Part shown: in pieces, positions 9,951 to 18,684 of the stretch | Numbering within the stretch: position 1 is the stretch's first letter | Layout of the letters: each line of letters starts with the position of its first letter | Virus record (IMG/VR): IMGVR_UViG_3300026533_000001 | Coordinates: 1 to 34,008 of that record | Strand: one strand, 5' to 3' | Origin: a virus | DNA: 34,008 bases | Notes under the pieces: model-generated | The model's input: only the letters and a program-made list of their open reading frames with translations | Told to the model about the DNA's origin: nothing | Databases searched by the model: none | Program-made: the position numbers and the translations under genes

Positions 9951-11620
9951 TATTTACTCCATTCTACTGTGTTAAATTTTATATCACCTGTCTCACCAAA
10001 ACGATCTGCAAACTCAGCCAAACCTTTGATGTAGTAAGCTGACTTTGTTTTTCCTACCTGTCTCTGATAAGACTCTATTCTGCCCTGTAGTGCCTCTCTT
10101 CTTTTTGTTTGAACAACATCAGAAACACTTTTGTTTTTCTCTAAGGCCTCAGCATCAGCAAGATCTATAGATGCCTGTGCATAGTGCATAGCATAAGACT
10201 CTCTCTTTGCAGGATCAAGCTCTTCCATCTCAAATATAAACGACTGATAAGCTTTAGCATAAGCTTTGAGATCTTTCTCTTTCGTGAGTCCTGCAAGCAT
10301 ACCTGCTTGAGCTATCTTATACTGATTTCTAAGCATCTCTATAGCTGCACGACCTTGAACAGTAGAAGTCCATTTGCCCTCATCAGATGCCTGATAAGTT
10401 CTAAGCTGCTTGATGTACTTCATCTTATCTTCATTAGTCATAGGCTGTATGCTCATAATGTCTTGAACACTTAGAGATGCCATATTTTGAACAACTCTAA
10501 GTTCTACACTTGTATCTGTAAATGGAGCACCTTTATCAAAAACTTTTTTAGAGTATGTCTTATGTTCTGCAGGAGTTATGAGTCCACTACTAAGTGCAGT
10601 ATCTACATCTTGAGATGTAAGTGCACCTGTAAGCCATGCCTCATCCATATCTTCTTTTAAAGCTATAGATTTTCTCTCTTTATCTGCCTCTTCTCTTTTG
10701 ATCTGATCATCTTCAAAACCATGTTTCTTCGAGAGTGTAGAGTACATATCGTCTATCATCTCATTGATCTCAGTTGGAGTAGCATCTTTAAAGTTTGGAC
10801 TCTTCTTAGCTTTTTCTCTAAAAGTACTTATGTATTCAGCACCCTCACCTGCAGCCATCTTGTTTCCAAACTCATTTTTAACGACTGCTTTTCTTACTCT
10901 TTTTCCAAGTATCTTCCACTTTGTCTCTATACCTTTTACACCTATCTGCTGAGTGTTATACATAGATCCAAGTGTAGCTCTCATACTTGAGACTGTAGCA
11001 CCTATAGCATCCTGATTTCCACTTACCATAGCAGATATATATTCATCTTCTAAAAGTACCAAGGCCTCTTCATTCTCTTTGATCTGGATGTTTCTCTGAG
11101 CTGTAACGAACTCAGCAGTGATCTTTGCATAAGCTGCATCACCATACTGCTGTGCTGTGTCACTTACTACTGCATCGACATATCCATTTTGATCAACATC
11201 TAATGCAGCTTTTTTGTAAGTAGATTTCTGAGCATCCCAATCTTTTATGAAACCCTCTGGAGAGTACTTATTTTTAGCGGCTATTCTGCTTACATTTTGT
11301 TTAATGTTTGTAGTAGTATCTGAGATGTATGCAGTCTTAGCAGCACCATCATAGGCCATCCCATAGATCGTTCCCTCTTCACTCAAAGAGAAGTCTCCAT
11401 TTGTGACATCTACGACTGCCTGCTCTTTAGCATTTTGGATCATCTTTTGTGTTCCAAGCTGCACTGCTTTACCACTAAACTGATTTAATCTTTCAAGAAG
11501 TGGGAGTGTGCTTTGCACTGCAGTGTTTACAGTTTGTGCTGCAGCTTGCTGAGATGTTGAGTCAAACTGAGGTGCAGTCATAGCACCTGTTGTAGTTCTG
11601 CCCTGTTGATTTAGTTGCAT
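9950..11620 (-). CDS. Internal virion protein (T7 gp15-like position)
   Basis: 556 aa, helical, charged, with no membrane segment or enzyme motif seen. The N-terminus is Gln/Thr/Ala-rich (QQAAAQTVNTAVQSTLPLLE), similar in style to internal virion proteins of T7-like phages. The order tubular protein B, small Ala-rich protein, this one, then giant protein corresponds to T7 gp12, gp14, gp15, gp16. It would be part of the ejectosome that extends the short tail through the periplasm. The stop overlaps the next start as TAATG, so it is co-translated with the 1639-aa protein. Sequence similarity to gp15 itself is not evident by eye. Assignment is from order, size and composition. Confidence 0.55.
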   Translation of the reverse strand: MQLNQQGRTTTGAMTAPQFDSTSQQAAAQTVNTAVQSTLPLLERLNQFSGKAVQLGTQKMIQNAKEQAVVDVTNGDFSLSEEGTIYGMAYDGAAKTAYISDTTTNIKQNVSRIAAKNKYSPEGFIKDWDAQKSTYKKAALDVDQNGYVDAVVSDTAQQYGDAAYAKITAEFVTAQRNIQIKENEEALVLLEDEYISAMVSGNQDAIGATVSSMRATLGSMYNTQQIGVKGIETKWKILGKRVRKAVVKNEFGNKMAAGEGAEYISTFREKAKKSPNFKDATPTEINEMIDDMYSTLSKKHGFEDDQIKREEADKERKSIALKEDMDEAWLTGALTSQDVDTALSSGLITPAEHKTYSKKVFDKGAPFTDTSVELRVVQNMASLSVQDIMSIQPMTNEDKMKYIKQLRTYQASDEGKWTSTVQGRAAIEMLRNQYKIAQAGMLAGLTKEKDLKAYAKAYQSFIFEMEELDPAKRESYAMHYAQASIDLADAEALEKNKSVSDVVQTKRREALQGRIESYQRQVGKTKSAYYIKGLAEFADRFGETGDIKFNTVEWSK

Positions 11621-11629
11621 ACTATCCCC

Positions 11630-12127
11630 TTACTTCATCATAGAGTAAGATCCTGCAGCACTTGCTACACCACCTACTGCACCAAATATTCCATTCATCA
11701 TAGCTGCATCTGCTGCTATCTCTGCCTGTTTTGCTTTACTTCTCGCTGAAGATGCACCACTACGAGCAGATATATTTCGCATTTTACCCTCTCTTCTCAT
11801 GAGGCTTGCATCCTGTTCTGCAGCATATCTGTTTGCATCTGAGATAGTTGTGTTCTCACCTGTCTTACCCATAGCAGTCATGATCGCTACATTTGCAGAC
11901 TCGCTCTGGTTATACTGCTCCATACGAACATTAGCTCCTGCTTCAGCATTTAAAAGCTCTTGTTCCGCTTGTATATCCATAGCCTCTGCACTCATCCCAT
12001 ATCCACCTGCTATAAGTTGCTGAGATGTTTGAGTTCCAAAACCTTGAACAAGAGATGCACCTGCTTGAGTAATTCCTTGACCAACTAGCCCATAGTAAGC
12101 ATAGTTATTTAATGCCTGATCTGCCAT
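11630..12127 (-). CDS. Small internal virion protein (T7 gp14-like)
   Basis: 165 aa. A central helix with many Ala/Gln/Glu residues (EAMDIQAEQELLNAEAGANV) leads into RNISARSGASSARSKAKQAE, the Gly-Ser rich segment commonly found in gp14-type internal virion proteins. The C-terminus is hydrophobic and Gly/Ala-rich (NGIFGAVGGVASAAG), and there is another such patch at the N-terminus (LVGQGITQAGASLVQGFG). Both fit a protein that forms a pore in the outer membrane during ejection, as reported for T7 gp14. It sits immediately after tubular protein B and before the gp15-position protein. The family assignment is by pattern and synteny. Confidence 0.65.
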   Translation of the reverse strand: MADQALNNYAYYGLVGQGITQAGASLVQGFGTQTSQQLIAGGYGMSAEAMDIQAEQELLNAEAGANVRMEQYNQSESANVAIMTAMGKTGENTTISDANRYAAEQDASLMRREGKMRNISARSGASSARSKAKQAEIAADAAMMNGIFGAVGGVASAAGSYSMMK

Positions 12128-12137
12128 AGCAAACTCC

Positions 12138-14354
12138 TTAGTATTTTATTTCTGTTTCGATCTGAAGTAGAGTGAAAGGCATAGGAATATCCTGTGTGAT
12201 CTCTACACTGTTATGATAAGCATACCCTAAAAGATATACTTTTTTTACACCTGTATAAGGAACAAGTTGTCTACTAAAATCCATAATGAACTTTCGATCA
12301 TTTACAGTATAGTTTTCAACCTTAATCCCAAGTGTTTTGTAAACATTTAGTTTAACACTAACAAGTCTTTTTTTCTCATTAAAGATCTGTCCTGCAGTAG
12401 TTGAAACATTTAAATTTACTGTTCTTACTCGTACTGTAAACCCAAAACCTGCCTCTAAAAATGAGTGGTTAGTATCAAAAGATAACTCTAACTTATTTCC
12501 ATTTACTACAGGTGTATCTTCGCCCTCATAAAACAAGTTTCCTTTCTTACTGAGATCTCTATAGTTGAGAGCTGCAGATGTAGGAAGAGTCATAGTTGTA
12601 TTTATGTTTGCAGATGGAACTACATATATCTCTACATGATCCTCTGGAGCTTTAATAAATGTTATACTATTAGATCCTACATCATAAGATGGCTGAGGAT
12701 TAGCAAGAACATCATCAAGTAAAACCTCAAATAATCCATCTGTAGAGTTCTCAAGAGCAAATGTTCTGGTTACATAATCACCCTGAAATATATCTACTCC
12801 CTGCCCTTGTTTATAGTAGTGATCAAGCAGCACATCTTCATCACTTTTTTCTATGTAGTATTTAATGTTTCCAGATGTATCATACCCACGAGCAACTAAA
12901 ACATAAAGAGTCTGATCAACCACTGTTAGATCTTTATATAGCCCCTGTGTAGTCCACTGACTCCATCCCTGTATCTGCTCAAGTCTCATAGTGTTGAGCA
13001 CTGCCATAGTTCCATCTTCATTTAAAACATAAACGAGATTAGCTATATCACTTCCAGATCCCTTAGCTACTGCCATTCTTTTAACTTTTTGAGTTAAATG
13101 ATCTGAGAGAAGTGAGATGTTTGGAGATACATAAGCATCCTCTTCAAGAGAGTATATAAACTGTCTCACTGCTGCCTGACTTCTATCTACAAAATAAGTA
13201 GCACCATCTATATTTACAGTGTTTGTTCTGTGTGCTCCATACCCTGTCTGTCTCTTCCATGAAGATGTAGCAGGAGTTATAGGAGATGCAGGGTTATAGT
13301 ACTCACCACTCTCTGTAAATACCTGAAGTGTTCTAGTAGATGTCATAACTGTAATATCATCAAATGTACCACTTGAGATCGTGTCAAATATACCCATATC
13401 TGCTGCACCATCACCAAGATTAAAATCAAAATAATCATTTATGATAGATCCAAATACTGTAATAGGTTTTGATCGTGTTCCACCAAAGAATAAGCGGCCT
13501 TGAAAAATAGTAACTGTTTTAGGATAACCACGAGCATCCGACCATATATCCTCATAAGTGTTGTCTGCATCCATCTCTGGAACACCTGCCCCACTTACTA
13601 GCTCAATGAGTGCACCATTTATAGGTGCAGTGGTAAAAGTTATCTTACCTACATCTTTATCATACACATAAGCTGTCTCTTTAGCACCATCAACATATAC
13701 TGTAAACTGTGGAACTGTATAGATGAGTATAAACTCTTTCTCAGCTCCTGTTCCTTTGAAGATCTCTTTTTTACCAAGATAATTGTTTGTGTAGTCATAG
13801 AGTGGTATGTTTTTGAAGTGTATAAAATCAATAGTCCAATCAGTCTCAGTAGCTCCACGAACAAGTTTTAAAGGTGGGAAGTCTGGATGAACTAAGATCA
13901 TCGTATCAGCATACTGTGTTACATCCATCTCTCTGAGCTGACTTGCTGTGATCGCAATACTTCCACCAAATGCAGATGAAAATGCAGATGAAAATGATGA
14001 AGAAAAAAGATTTACCATATCTTCTTCATATATCAAAAGATCATCTTTGATAACATAGAATTTTGATGTATCAAACACTATGAGATACTTCTGATCTATA
14101 TTAAAAACAAATGGCTCAAGTCTAGCCTCTTCAGATAAGAAGAACTCCTGAGCAGCATAGCCAAGTGAGCTATCTTTACTTCTAAGAATAGGCACTGTTC
14201 CTGCTCTTCTCTTGAGTCCACCATGAGGCATAAGAGTTATGTTCTCTCCTATATCAAGTGCATTGTAGTACTTAGCTATATCTATGCGGCCTGCAAGAGT
14301 TGGTGCTATTACACCTGTAGTAAATGAGCTTTGAACTACTTGAGATTTAGGCAT
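12138..14354 (-). CDS. Tail tubular protein B (nozzle, T7 gp12-like)
   Basis: 738 aa from the start chosen here. The N-terminus SQVVQSSFTTGVIAPTLAGR, then DIAKYYNAL and PHGGLKRRAGT, is the hallmark of T7-type nozzle proteins, which form the hexameric lower tail tube. An upstream in-frame ATG at 14393 would add 13 residues but overlaps the preceding gene by 35 bases and has no Shine-Dalgarno. ATG 14354 follows GGAG with suitable spacing and starts close to the conserved motif. Downstream, ARGYPKTVTIFQGRLFFGGT is the expected repeated core strand of the family. The partner protein A lies just upstream (4 bases between stop and this start). Confidence 0.9.
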   Translation of the reverse strand: MPKSQVVQSSFTTGVIAPTLAGRIDIAKYYNALDIGENITLMPHGGLKRRAGTVPILRSKDSSLGYAAQEFFLSEEARLEPFVFNIDQKYLIVFDTSKFYVIKDDLLIYEEDMVNLFSSSFSSAFSSAFGGSIAITASQLREMDVTQYADTMILVHPDFPPLKLVRGATETDWTIDFIHFKNIPLYDYTNNYLGKKEIFKGTGAEKEFILIYTVPQFTVYVDGAKETAYVYDKDVGKITFTTAPINGALIELVSGAGVPEMDADNTYEDIWSDARGYPKTVTIFQGRLFFGGTRSKPITVFGSIINDYFDFNLGDGAADMGIFDTISSGTFDDITVMTSTRTLQVFTESGEYYNPASPITPATSSWKRQTGYGAHRTNTVNIDGATYFVDRSQAAVRQFIYSLEEDAYVSPNISLLSDHLTQKVKRMAVAKGSGSDIANLVYVLNEDGTMAVLNTMRLEQIQGWSQWTTQGLYKDLTVVDQTLYVLVARGYDTSGNIKYYIEKSDEDVLLDHYYKQGQGVDIFQGDYVTRTFALENSTDGLFEVLLDDVLANPQPSYDVGSNSITFIKAPEDHVEIYVVPSANINTTMTLPTSAALNYRDLSKKGNLFYEGEDTPVVNGNKLELSFDTNHSFLEAGFGFTVRVRTVNLNVSTTAGQIFNEKKRLVSVKLNVYKTLGIKVENYTVNDRKFIMDFSRQLVPYTGVKKVYLLGYAYHNSVEITQDIPMPFTLLQIETEIKY

Positions 14355-14358
14355 CTGA

Positions 14359-14952
14359 CTATCTCCATCTTCTTCCACCTGAACTTCCACCATTTCTCAT
14401 GGCATAAGGAAGAGCAGCAGCAGCAGAAACACCTCTCATAGTATCTTCTTTTGAGTCAATGTTTTTGGCTTTTCTAAATGCTTTTTCAGCGATCCCATAA
14501 TATAGATCTGCATTAGTAGCATTTTCTGTTACAGGTATAGCCCATTTACTAGCAAGATGAAACTCAAATGCTTCTCTAAACAAAGGAGGGAAAAAAGACT
14601 CATCAGGTCTATGCATATAGTCTATATCTAGCTCTTTTGAGTCTGAGTATATTTTATCGCCAACGATCTCATAGTCACTCACTCTACTAACTGTAATAAC
14701 TCTTATATTATCTGTAGGAAGTTGGAACATATACTGCCATCTGTTAAGTGGTTTTTCAGTGAGTAGGTTTAGCTTCACCTGTTTTGTAGCAAAGTTCCAT
14801 TTGTACCCACCAAGAATAGCAAGCAGTGTAGTCTCATAAAAACTATTCGCTACTTTAGCACCTATCCCATCATCAGAAAAGCTTGAGATCACATCATGGC
14901 CTAGTAAAACTAGAGCATTTGAACATATACTTATAGCGACTGTTGTATTCAT
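14359..14952 (-). CDS. Tail tubular protein A (adaptor, T7 gp11-like)
   Basis: 197 aa, the usual length. Motifs seen in order are CSNALVLLGHDVISSFSDD at the N-terminus, NSFYETTLLAILGGYKWNFA, YMFQLPTDNIRVI, and the C-terminal helix LYYGIAEKAFRKAKNIDSKE. These are the signature elements of gp11-type adaptor proteins that form a ring between portal and nozzle. The C-terminus ends in a Gly/Arg-rich tail (NGGSSGGRRWR). The gene is in the expected position directly before tubular protein B. The call is secure at family level. Confidence 0.9.
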   Translation of the reverse strand: MNTTVAISICSNALVLLGHDVISSFSDDGIGAKVANSFYETTLLAILGGYKWNFATKQVKLNLLTEKPLNRWQYMFQLPTDNIRVITVSRVSDYEIVGDKIYSDSKELDIDYMHRPDESFFPPLFREAFEFHLASKWAIPVTENATNADLYYGIAEKAFRKAKNIDSKEDTMRGVSAAAALPYAMRNGGSSGGRRWR

Positions 14953-14961
14953 ACTAAATCC

Positions 14962-15126
14962 TTAATCAATTACATTTAAAACTTTGTTAAAAGCTCCATC
15001 TCTATCACAATCACAATTACACTCAAACTCTACAGTAGCTTTACAGTTACCTTTATCTCCTAAAGAGTGCAGGGTAGAACACCCCGATAAAACCAATGCA
15101 AAACCCATATAAAATATATGTCTCAT
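14962..15126 (-). CDS. Small cysteine-rich lipoprotein
   Basis: 54 aa. The start ATG 15126 lies one base after the stop of the previous gene. Residues 1-16 are MRHIFYMGFALVLSGC: a basic residue near the N-terminus, a hydrophobic core and an LSGC lipobox, so signal peptidase II would make C16 the lipidated residue. The mature peptide is only 39 residues and contains four more cysteines (CKATVEFECNCDC at 28-40). Phage lipoproteins are either outer spanins (Rz1-like) or superinfection-exclusion proteins that mask a receptor. Rz1-like proteins are Pro-rich, which this is not, and no inner spanin is seen, so exclusion or a host-surface role seems more likely. Its presence in the middle of the late gene block is unusual. 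Confidence 0.75.
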   Translation of the reverse strand: MRHIFYMGFALVLSGCSTLHSLGDKGNCKATVEFECNCDCDRDGAFNKVLNVID

Positions 15127-15127
15127 T

Positions 15128-15889
15128 TTAATAATCTGACTTTCTATCTACTGTTATATTCAAATATTTAACTACTAATGTATCGCTAGCACTCTCACAT
15201 TTAGCTTCTATTATAAGATTTATGTCCTGTTCTGTAGAGTTTTCAGATGGATAAGCATAATAAAAAATATTATCATCTGTAACATCTTTTGTCTCTTTAT
15301 TCCAATAGCTCCAATTTGAACCGTTATCAGTGCTAAATCTAAACATAGCACTTCTACCTGTTGTATCATAATTAAATGTCATAGATAAACCATATTCCAT
15401 AATTCCAGATGGAGCTTGATTTATATCAAGTCTAGCTACTTCTATATATGTATCTTGACTAATTGTCCTAGATGTTGGCATTTTAAAATACTCATAAAAC
15501 TGCTTATTAATGTACCATTGTTCTGATATGAGAGTTTCCCCTGCAACTTGACAAGTACCATCACTCATCAAAATAAAATCTGTTAAAACATCTCCTGTCG
15601 TTTTGTCTTTCAGGTAAAGTGCAAATGTTTGTAAACTCTCTGAATATAACATCTCTACAACTAAAATACCTGCACTCTCCACTCTCATTGATGCCATATC
15701 TCCTGCGGAGTTCATCTTCATAGCAAATTCAGGATTATCTCCAACTAGCTCCATTTTTCCATCTACAGGAAAGTTCTCTGCAAGTGTAAGAACTGAATTT
15801 ACTATATCTCTCATATCTTTAGCAGATATATCACCCGTAGTGTTATCAGGTAAAAGTGCTGCCATTTGTGCTCTAGTTAAATTTGCCAT
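15128..15889 (-). CDS. Putative structural protein, fibre/baseplate-like
   Basis: 253 aa. The N-terminal segment AALLPDNTTGDISAKDMRDI is a short motif (P-N-x-T-G-x-I-x-x-x-D-x-R) found at the start of many phage fibre and virion-surface proteins. The rest is beta-rich and Ser/Thr/Tyr-rich (AMFRFSTDNGSNWSYWNKET), typical of a jelly-roll or carbohydrate-binding fold. Composition is more AT-rich than in the neighbouring head genes. It lies between the decoration-like proteins and the lipoprotein, so it could be a head fibre or capsid-surface protein rather than tail. No specific family recognised. Confidence 0.5.
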   Translation of the reverse strand: MANLTRAQMAALLPDNTTGDISAKDMRDIVNSVLTLAENFPVDGKMELVGDNPEFAMKMNSAGDMASMRVESAGILVVEMLYSESLQTFALYLKDKTTGDVLTDFILMSDGTCQVAGETLISEQWYINKQFYEYFKMPTSRTISQDTYIEVARLDINQAPSGIMEYGLSMTFNYDTTGRSAMFRFSTDNGSNWSYWNKETKDVTDDNIFYYAYPSENSTEQDINLIIEAKCESASDTLVVKYLNITVDRKSDY

Positions 15890-15898
15890 GAAATCACC

Positions 15899-16441
15899 TT
15901 AGTTTAGAATAGGTGTTGCTTCAAAACCTATGCTATTTCCAACATTTGATTTATAAAATGCTGCTAGTACTGAAGAGTTATGTGATAGTTCATATCTATT
16001 TTCATCATCACTCCAAATAAACACAAAAGTATCTATCTCTCCTGAATAAACAATCTCTATAGCATCAACATCTACAATTTTAACACCATCAAAATCCATA
16101 GCTCCTGAACCTATCTCTCCATTTACAAAAAATGATGAAACTTTTTCACCACCTACAGTTAATGGCTCAAGTGTTCCATAGCCTGCACCTGTACTAAAAC
16201 CATAATTATCACCTGAATTTCCTACTTTAGAGCAGTATGAAGAACCACACCCACCTGTTCCTGACGAATGAAAACCTGCCTCTATAGTAATCTCTTTACC
16301 TGTAACACTATCTCTTATTAGTGCTGTTTCAACAAATCTTCCTGCAGGAAGAGATGTAATAGCTGTAAATGGCTCTAATAAAATATCCAAACCTGTACTA
16401 TCTAACTTTATTGTCGCTGCTTCAATGAGTCTAAATGACAT
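15899..16441 (-). CDS. Hypothetical beta-rich protein, possibly capsid-surface
   Basis: 180 aa from ATG 16441 (MSFRLIEAATIKLDSTGLDI), which follows AAAGGATTACC. A longer version from 16498 would place its first 19 residues inside a hairpin terminator and lacks a Shine-Dalgarno, so the short start is preferred. The sequence is beta-rich, with Gly/Ser-rich loops (SGTGGCGSSYCSKVGNSGDN) carrying two nearby cysteines (GCGSSYC) that could form a disulfide or bind metal. It is in an operon with the following structural-type gene. It lies after a terminator-like hairpin, so its expression may be reduced relative to the capsid genes. No family recognised. Confidence 0.45.
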   Translation of the reverse strand: MSFRLIEAATIKLDSTGLDILLEPFTAITSLPAGRFVETALIRDSVTGKEITIEAGFHSSGTGGCGSSYCSKVGNSGDNYGFSTGAGYGTLEPLTVGGEKVSSFFVNGEIGSGAMDFDGVKIVDVDAIEIVYSGEIDTFVFIWSDDENRYELSHNSSVLAAFYKSNVGNSIGFEATPILN

Positions 16442-16469
16442 GGTAATCCTTTTAAAATAAACTAAAACA

Positions 16470-16505
16470 TACCCTCCGAGCTTTTCAGCTCTTACCAAGA
16501 GGGTA
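16470..16505 (-). terminator. Hairpin between capsid genes and minor genes
   Basis: On the minus strand an outer stem TACCCTC/GAGGGTA encloses a second stem GAGCT-GAAA-AGCTC, followed by TGTTTTAGTTTATTTT. This is a plausible intrinsic terminator or attenuator after the decoration-like gene, letting capsid mRNA exceed that of the genes beyond it. Confidence 0.65.
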
Positions 16506-16517
16506 CTATTTAACTTA

Positions 16518-16799
16518 CTAAGCTACTGTTACAGGTGTAACATTAGCTGCAGAAGTAACACATACATTTTCAGTAGTTGCTCCATCTGTTAAAGTGATCA
16601 CTGCACCTTTGTTTAAAACAAGTGCTGCATCATTAAAAAAGCCTGAAGCTTTCATAGCTGCTACATCATCCCATGCAGTAGTACCATCTGCTTTAAGGTT
16701 TGCACCATAAACAAAAGTTCCTACACCTGTACCTGTTGCACTTGTGTTTGTAAAAGAGGGTAAGTGAAACCCTGCTGCTGTTGCTGTTTTATTTGCCAT
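16518..16799 (-). CDS. Putative capsid decoration/stabilisation protein
   Basis: 93 aa, Ala/Thr/Gly/Val-rich and of low charge, with no cysteine clusters or membrane segment. It lies 11 bases downstream of the major capsid gene and upstream of a terminator-like hairpin, so it would be made at high level with the capsid. Its size, beta-type composition (ALVLNKGAVITLTDGATTEN) and position agree with head decoration proteins. No recognised family signature is present, so the function is from context only. Confidence 0.45.
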   Translation of the reverse strand: MANKTATAAGFHLPSFTNTSATGTGVGTFVYGANLKADGTTAWDDVAAMKASGFFNDAALVLNKGAVITLTDGATTENVCVTSAANVTPVTVA

Positions 16800-16810
16800 A
16801 ATTTAGCTCC

Positions 16811-17665
16811 TTATGCTGTAATTTTATATTGAAAACGGATAACACCATCTGCATCAGCGATACAAGCACCACCCTTGAACTCACCTGTTGATAACCATGA
16901 TCTTTTATCAACTGACCATTCAACTGTAGTATCAAGTTCACGACCAATAGCCTCACCAACTGCTCTACGATCCCAAGCATAAGCTGACTGAACACCTGCA
17001 GAAATAAATGGAAGTCCACCCTCTTTTCTTTTAGATCCGATCTTCTTAAACATGAAGCCCATGAACTCTGAGATCTGACCTGTTTGAAGTGCTTTAACAC
17101 TTGCATAATCAGAAGAAGTTACTTTAGTCTCTTTAAGTAGGCCATTAAAACCTGCAGGAGTCATAGCAATAAATCTCTCACCCTCTGGAATTTCCATATC
17201 ATCCATAAGTGTACTCATCTCGATTAAAGTATCAAGACTCATCTGCTTAGTATCATCACCAACAACAACACCACCAAGAAGATCTCCAATAGGAGCAGCA
17301 GCCATAGCATCAATAGCGATCTGATCTCTTCTACGACCTATAGCACCTTTTGTAGTTGTAGCTAGCTCATTAACTTCATCAATAAGAACTTCAGTTTTAC
17401 CGAAAATATCAGTATATTCTGGAGCTTCCCAATCTGTAAGATCACACTCATTATACTTGTGACCAACACCCATAGGGATCACATCTGAAGATGGAGCACC
17501 TCTTTCATGTGCAACACCTGCACCCATTTTGTTAAAAGTTGCTTTTTCCCCTGTAACACCTGTACGAGTTCTAAAACAACCACGAAGAGCACCCATTGAC
17601 TGATACTCATGTTTAGTTGCTGTATCAAATGCAGTAACTGCTACATTGTTTAAATATCTTGACAT
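16811..17665 (-). CDS. Major capsid protein (T7-like podovirus type)
   Basis: 284 aa, shorter than T7 gp10A (345 aa) but in range for podovirus capsids. The order portal, small protein, scaffold, this gene, then tubular proteins makes the assignment strong. The sequence has conserved-type elements such as KTEVLIDEVNELATTTKGAI (the E-loop/spine region of HK97-fold capsids) and RRDQIAIDAMAAAP, followed by FIAMTPAGFNGLLKETKV. The Shine-Dalgarno AAAGGA is well placed (CAAAGGAAATAAATATG). The 188-bp leader upstream carries a promoter-like -10 and a hairpin, consistent with separate high-level expression. No frameshift extension is seen. Confidence 0.85.
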   Translation of the reverse strand: MSRYLNNVAVTAFDTATKHEYQSMGALRGCFRTRTGVTGEKATFNKMGAGVAHERGAPSSDVIPMGVGHKYNECDLTDWEAPEYTDIFGKTEVLIDEVNELATTTKGAIGRRRDQIAIDAMAAAPIGDLLGGVVVGDDTKQMSLDTLIEMSTLMDDMEIPEGERFIAMTPAGFNGLLKETKVTSSDYASVKALQTGQISEFMGFMFKKIGSKRKEGGLPFISAGVQSAYAWDRRAVGEAIGRELDTTVEWSVDKRSWLSTGEFKGGACIADADGVIRFQYKITA

Positions 17666-17853
17666 ATTTATTTCCTTTGAAAGAATTTTTTTTGTTGCGG
17701 TTTTTAAGGGTGTTTGGACTCAAAGAAGTCCAAGCCAAAACCTAAGTTCTGCTTGAAACTCGCTCTGAGCCTCTTGTAAGGAGGGTGTTCGTTGCTAGTT
17801 TCGTAAAACGATAAGAAAACTATACCATAATTTAACCTAAATAAATGCTTAAA
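17666..17853 (-). promoter_or_regulatory. Capsid gene leader with candidate promoter and hairpin
   Basis: 188 bases without a gene. Reading the minus strand, an extended -10 TATGGTATAGT (-10 hexamer at 17824-17819) lies near the start, then a small TCGT/ACGA hairpin, then a perfect 7-bp stem TTGGACT/AGTCCAA at 17733-17714, then AAAGGA before the capsid ATG. The leader probably supplies a dedicated capsid transcript; the hairpin may stabilise the mRNA 5' end. No -35 is convincing. Confidence 0.45.
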
Positions 17854-18684
17854 CTATGATACACCATGTTGCTTGTTGTACTTTTCTATCTGAGCATATA
17901 CCTGTTTAGCATACTCTGGAGATGTTTGCATGAGTGGCATACCTGCACTATCTTTTTTGTTCATAGCAGTAGATAGATCATCTTGAGATATAGGATCTTC
18001 TCCTACAAAATCACCGCTATCTGGATTAACTTTACCCTCACCAAACTTAGCTACAAGTGCCTCAAGTGCCATAACACCATCTGCAGAAGTTCCTATGTTT
18101 TGATACTGAGCTGCTAGATCCTCACCAAATATAGCTGTGAGCTTTGCATTAGTGTTATCTATTCTGATCTGTGCATCAGCACCAAGTTTACCCATCTCAG
18201 CCTCTTGATGAGCCTTAGCATTTTCAGCCTCAGCAGATCTTATAGTAGTGAGTAGTTCTGAGTAACCCTCTTGAGTGAGTCCTTGATCTTTACCCCATGA
18301 TCCAAGAGCATCCATTACAGGTGAACTATAACCCTCAAAACCCTCTATCCCATCATAGTCTCCCTCTGGAGCACCTGCAAAACCTTTGAGCTTATCTTCC
18401 ATAGCCTTAGCTTTTTCAGCAGTCTTAGTGTGCATAGTGACTGCCTCTTTGTAGCCTTTCTCTAACTCTTCAGGAGTTTTGTATTTACCTGCTAAAAGTT
18501 CTACACCATCACCATTCTCTCCACCCTTAATTATATGCTCACCATTATTATTAGTAGTTGGATCACCACCCTCATTATTTTCACCACCACCTGCAGCAGG
18601 AGCATCACCATCACCACCTGTAGGAGCTTCACCACCCTCTTCACTATATAGTTTACTATATAGTAATCTCTTTAAAATGTTCAT
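17854..18684 (-). CDS. Head scaffolding protein
   Basis: 276 aa, strongly acidic. The N-terminal 60 residues are low-complexity (Gly/Glu/Asp/Asn), then LLAGKYKTPEELEKGYKEAV at about 64-83, a motif typical of podovirus scaffolds, then a helical region (TAEKAKAMEDKLKGF; SAEAENAKAHQEAEMGK) and a basic C-terminal end (EKYNKQHGVS) that would contact the capsid protein. It sits directly before the capsid gene, the usual place for gp9-like scaffolds that are removed from the prohead. The start overlaps the stop of the previous gene by one base. Confidence 0.85.
   Translation of the reverse strand: MNILKRLLYSKLYSEEGGEAPTGGDGDAPAAGGGENNEGGDPTTNNNGEHIIKGGENGDGVELLAGKYKTPEELEKGYKEAVTMHTKTAEKAKAMEDKLKGFAGAPEGDYDGIEGFEGYSSPVMDALGSWGKDQGLTQEGYSELLTTIRSAEAENAKAHQEAEMGKLGADAQIRIDNTNAKLTAIFGEDLAAQYQNIGTSADGVMALEALVAKFGEGKVNPDSGDFVGEDPISQDDLSTAMNKKDSAGMPLMQTSPEYAKQVYAQIEKYNKQHGVS

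Noticed and set aside
14962-15126. Outer spanin (Rz1) annotation
   Set aside because: No proline-rich mature part and no adjacent or overlapping inner spanin gene.
16789-17106. Minus-strand frame of 105 codons
   Set aside because: It is an overlapping frame inside the capsid gene with Leu/Gln/Val-rich shadow composition and no start signal.
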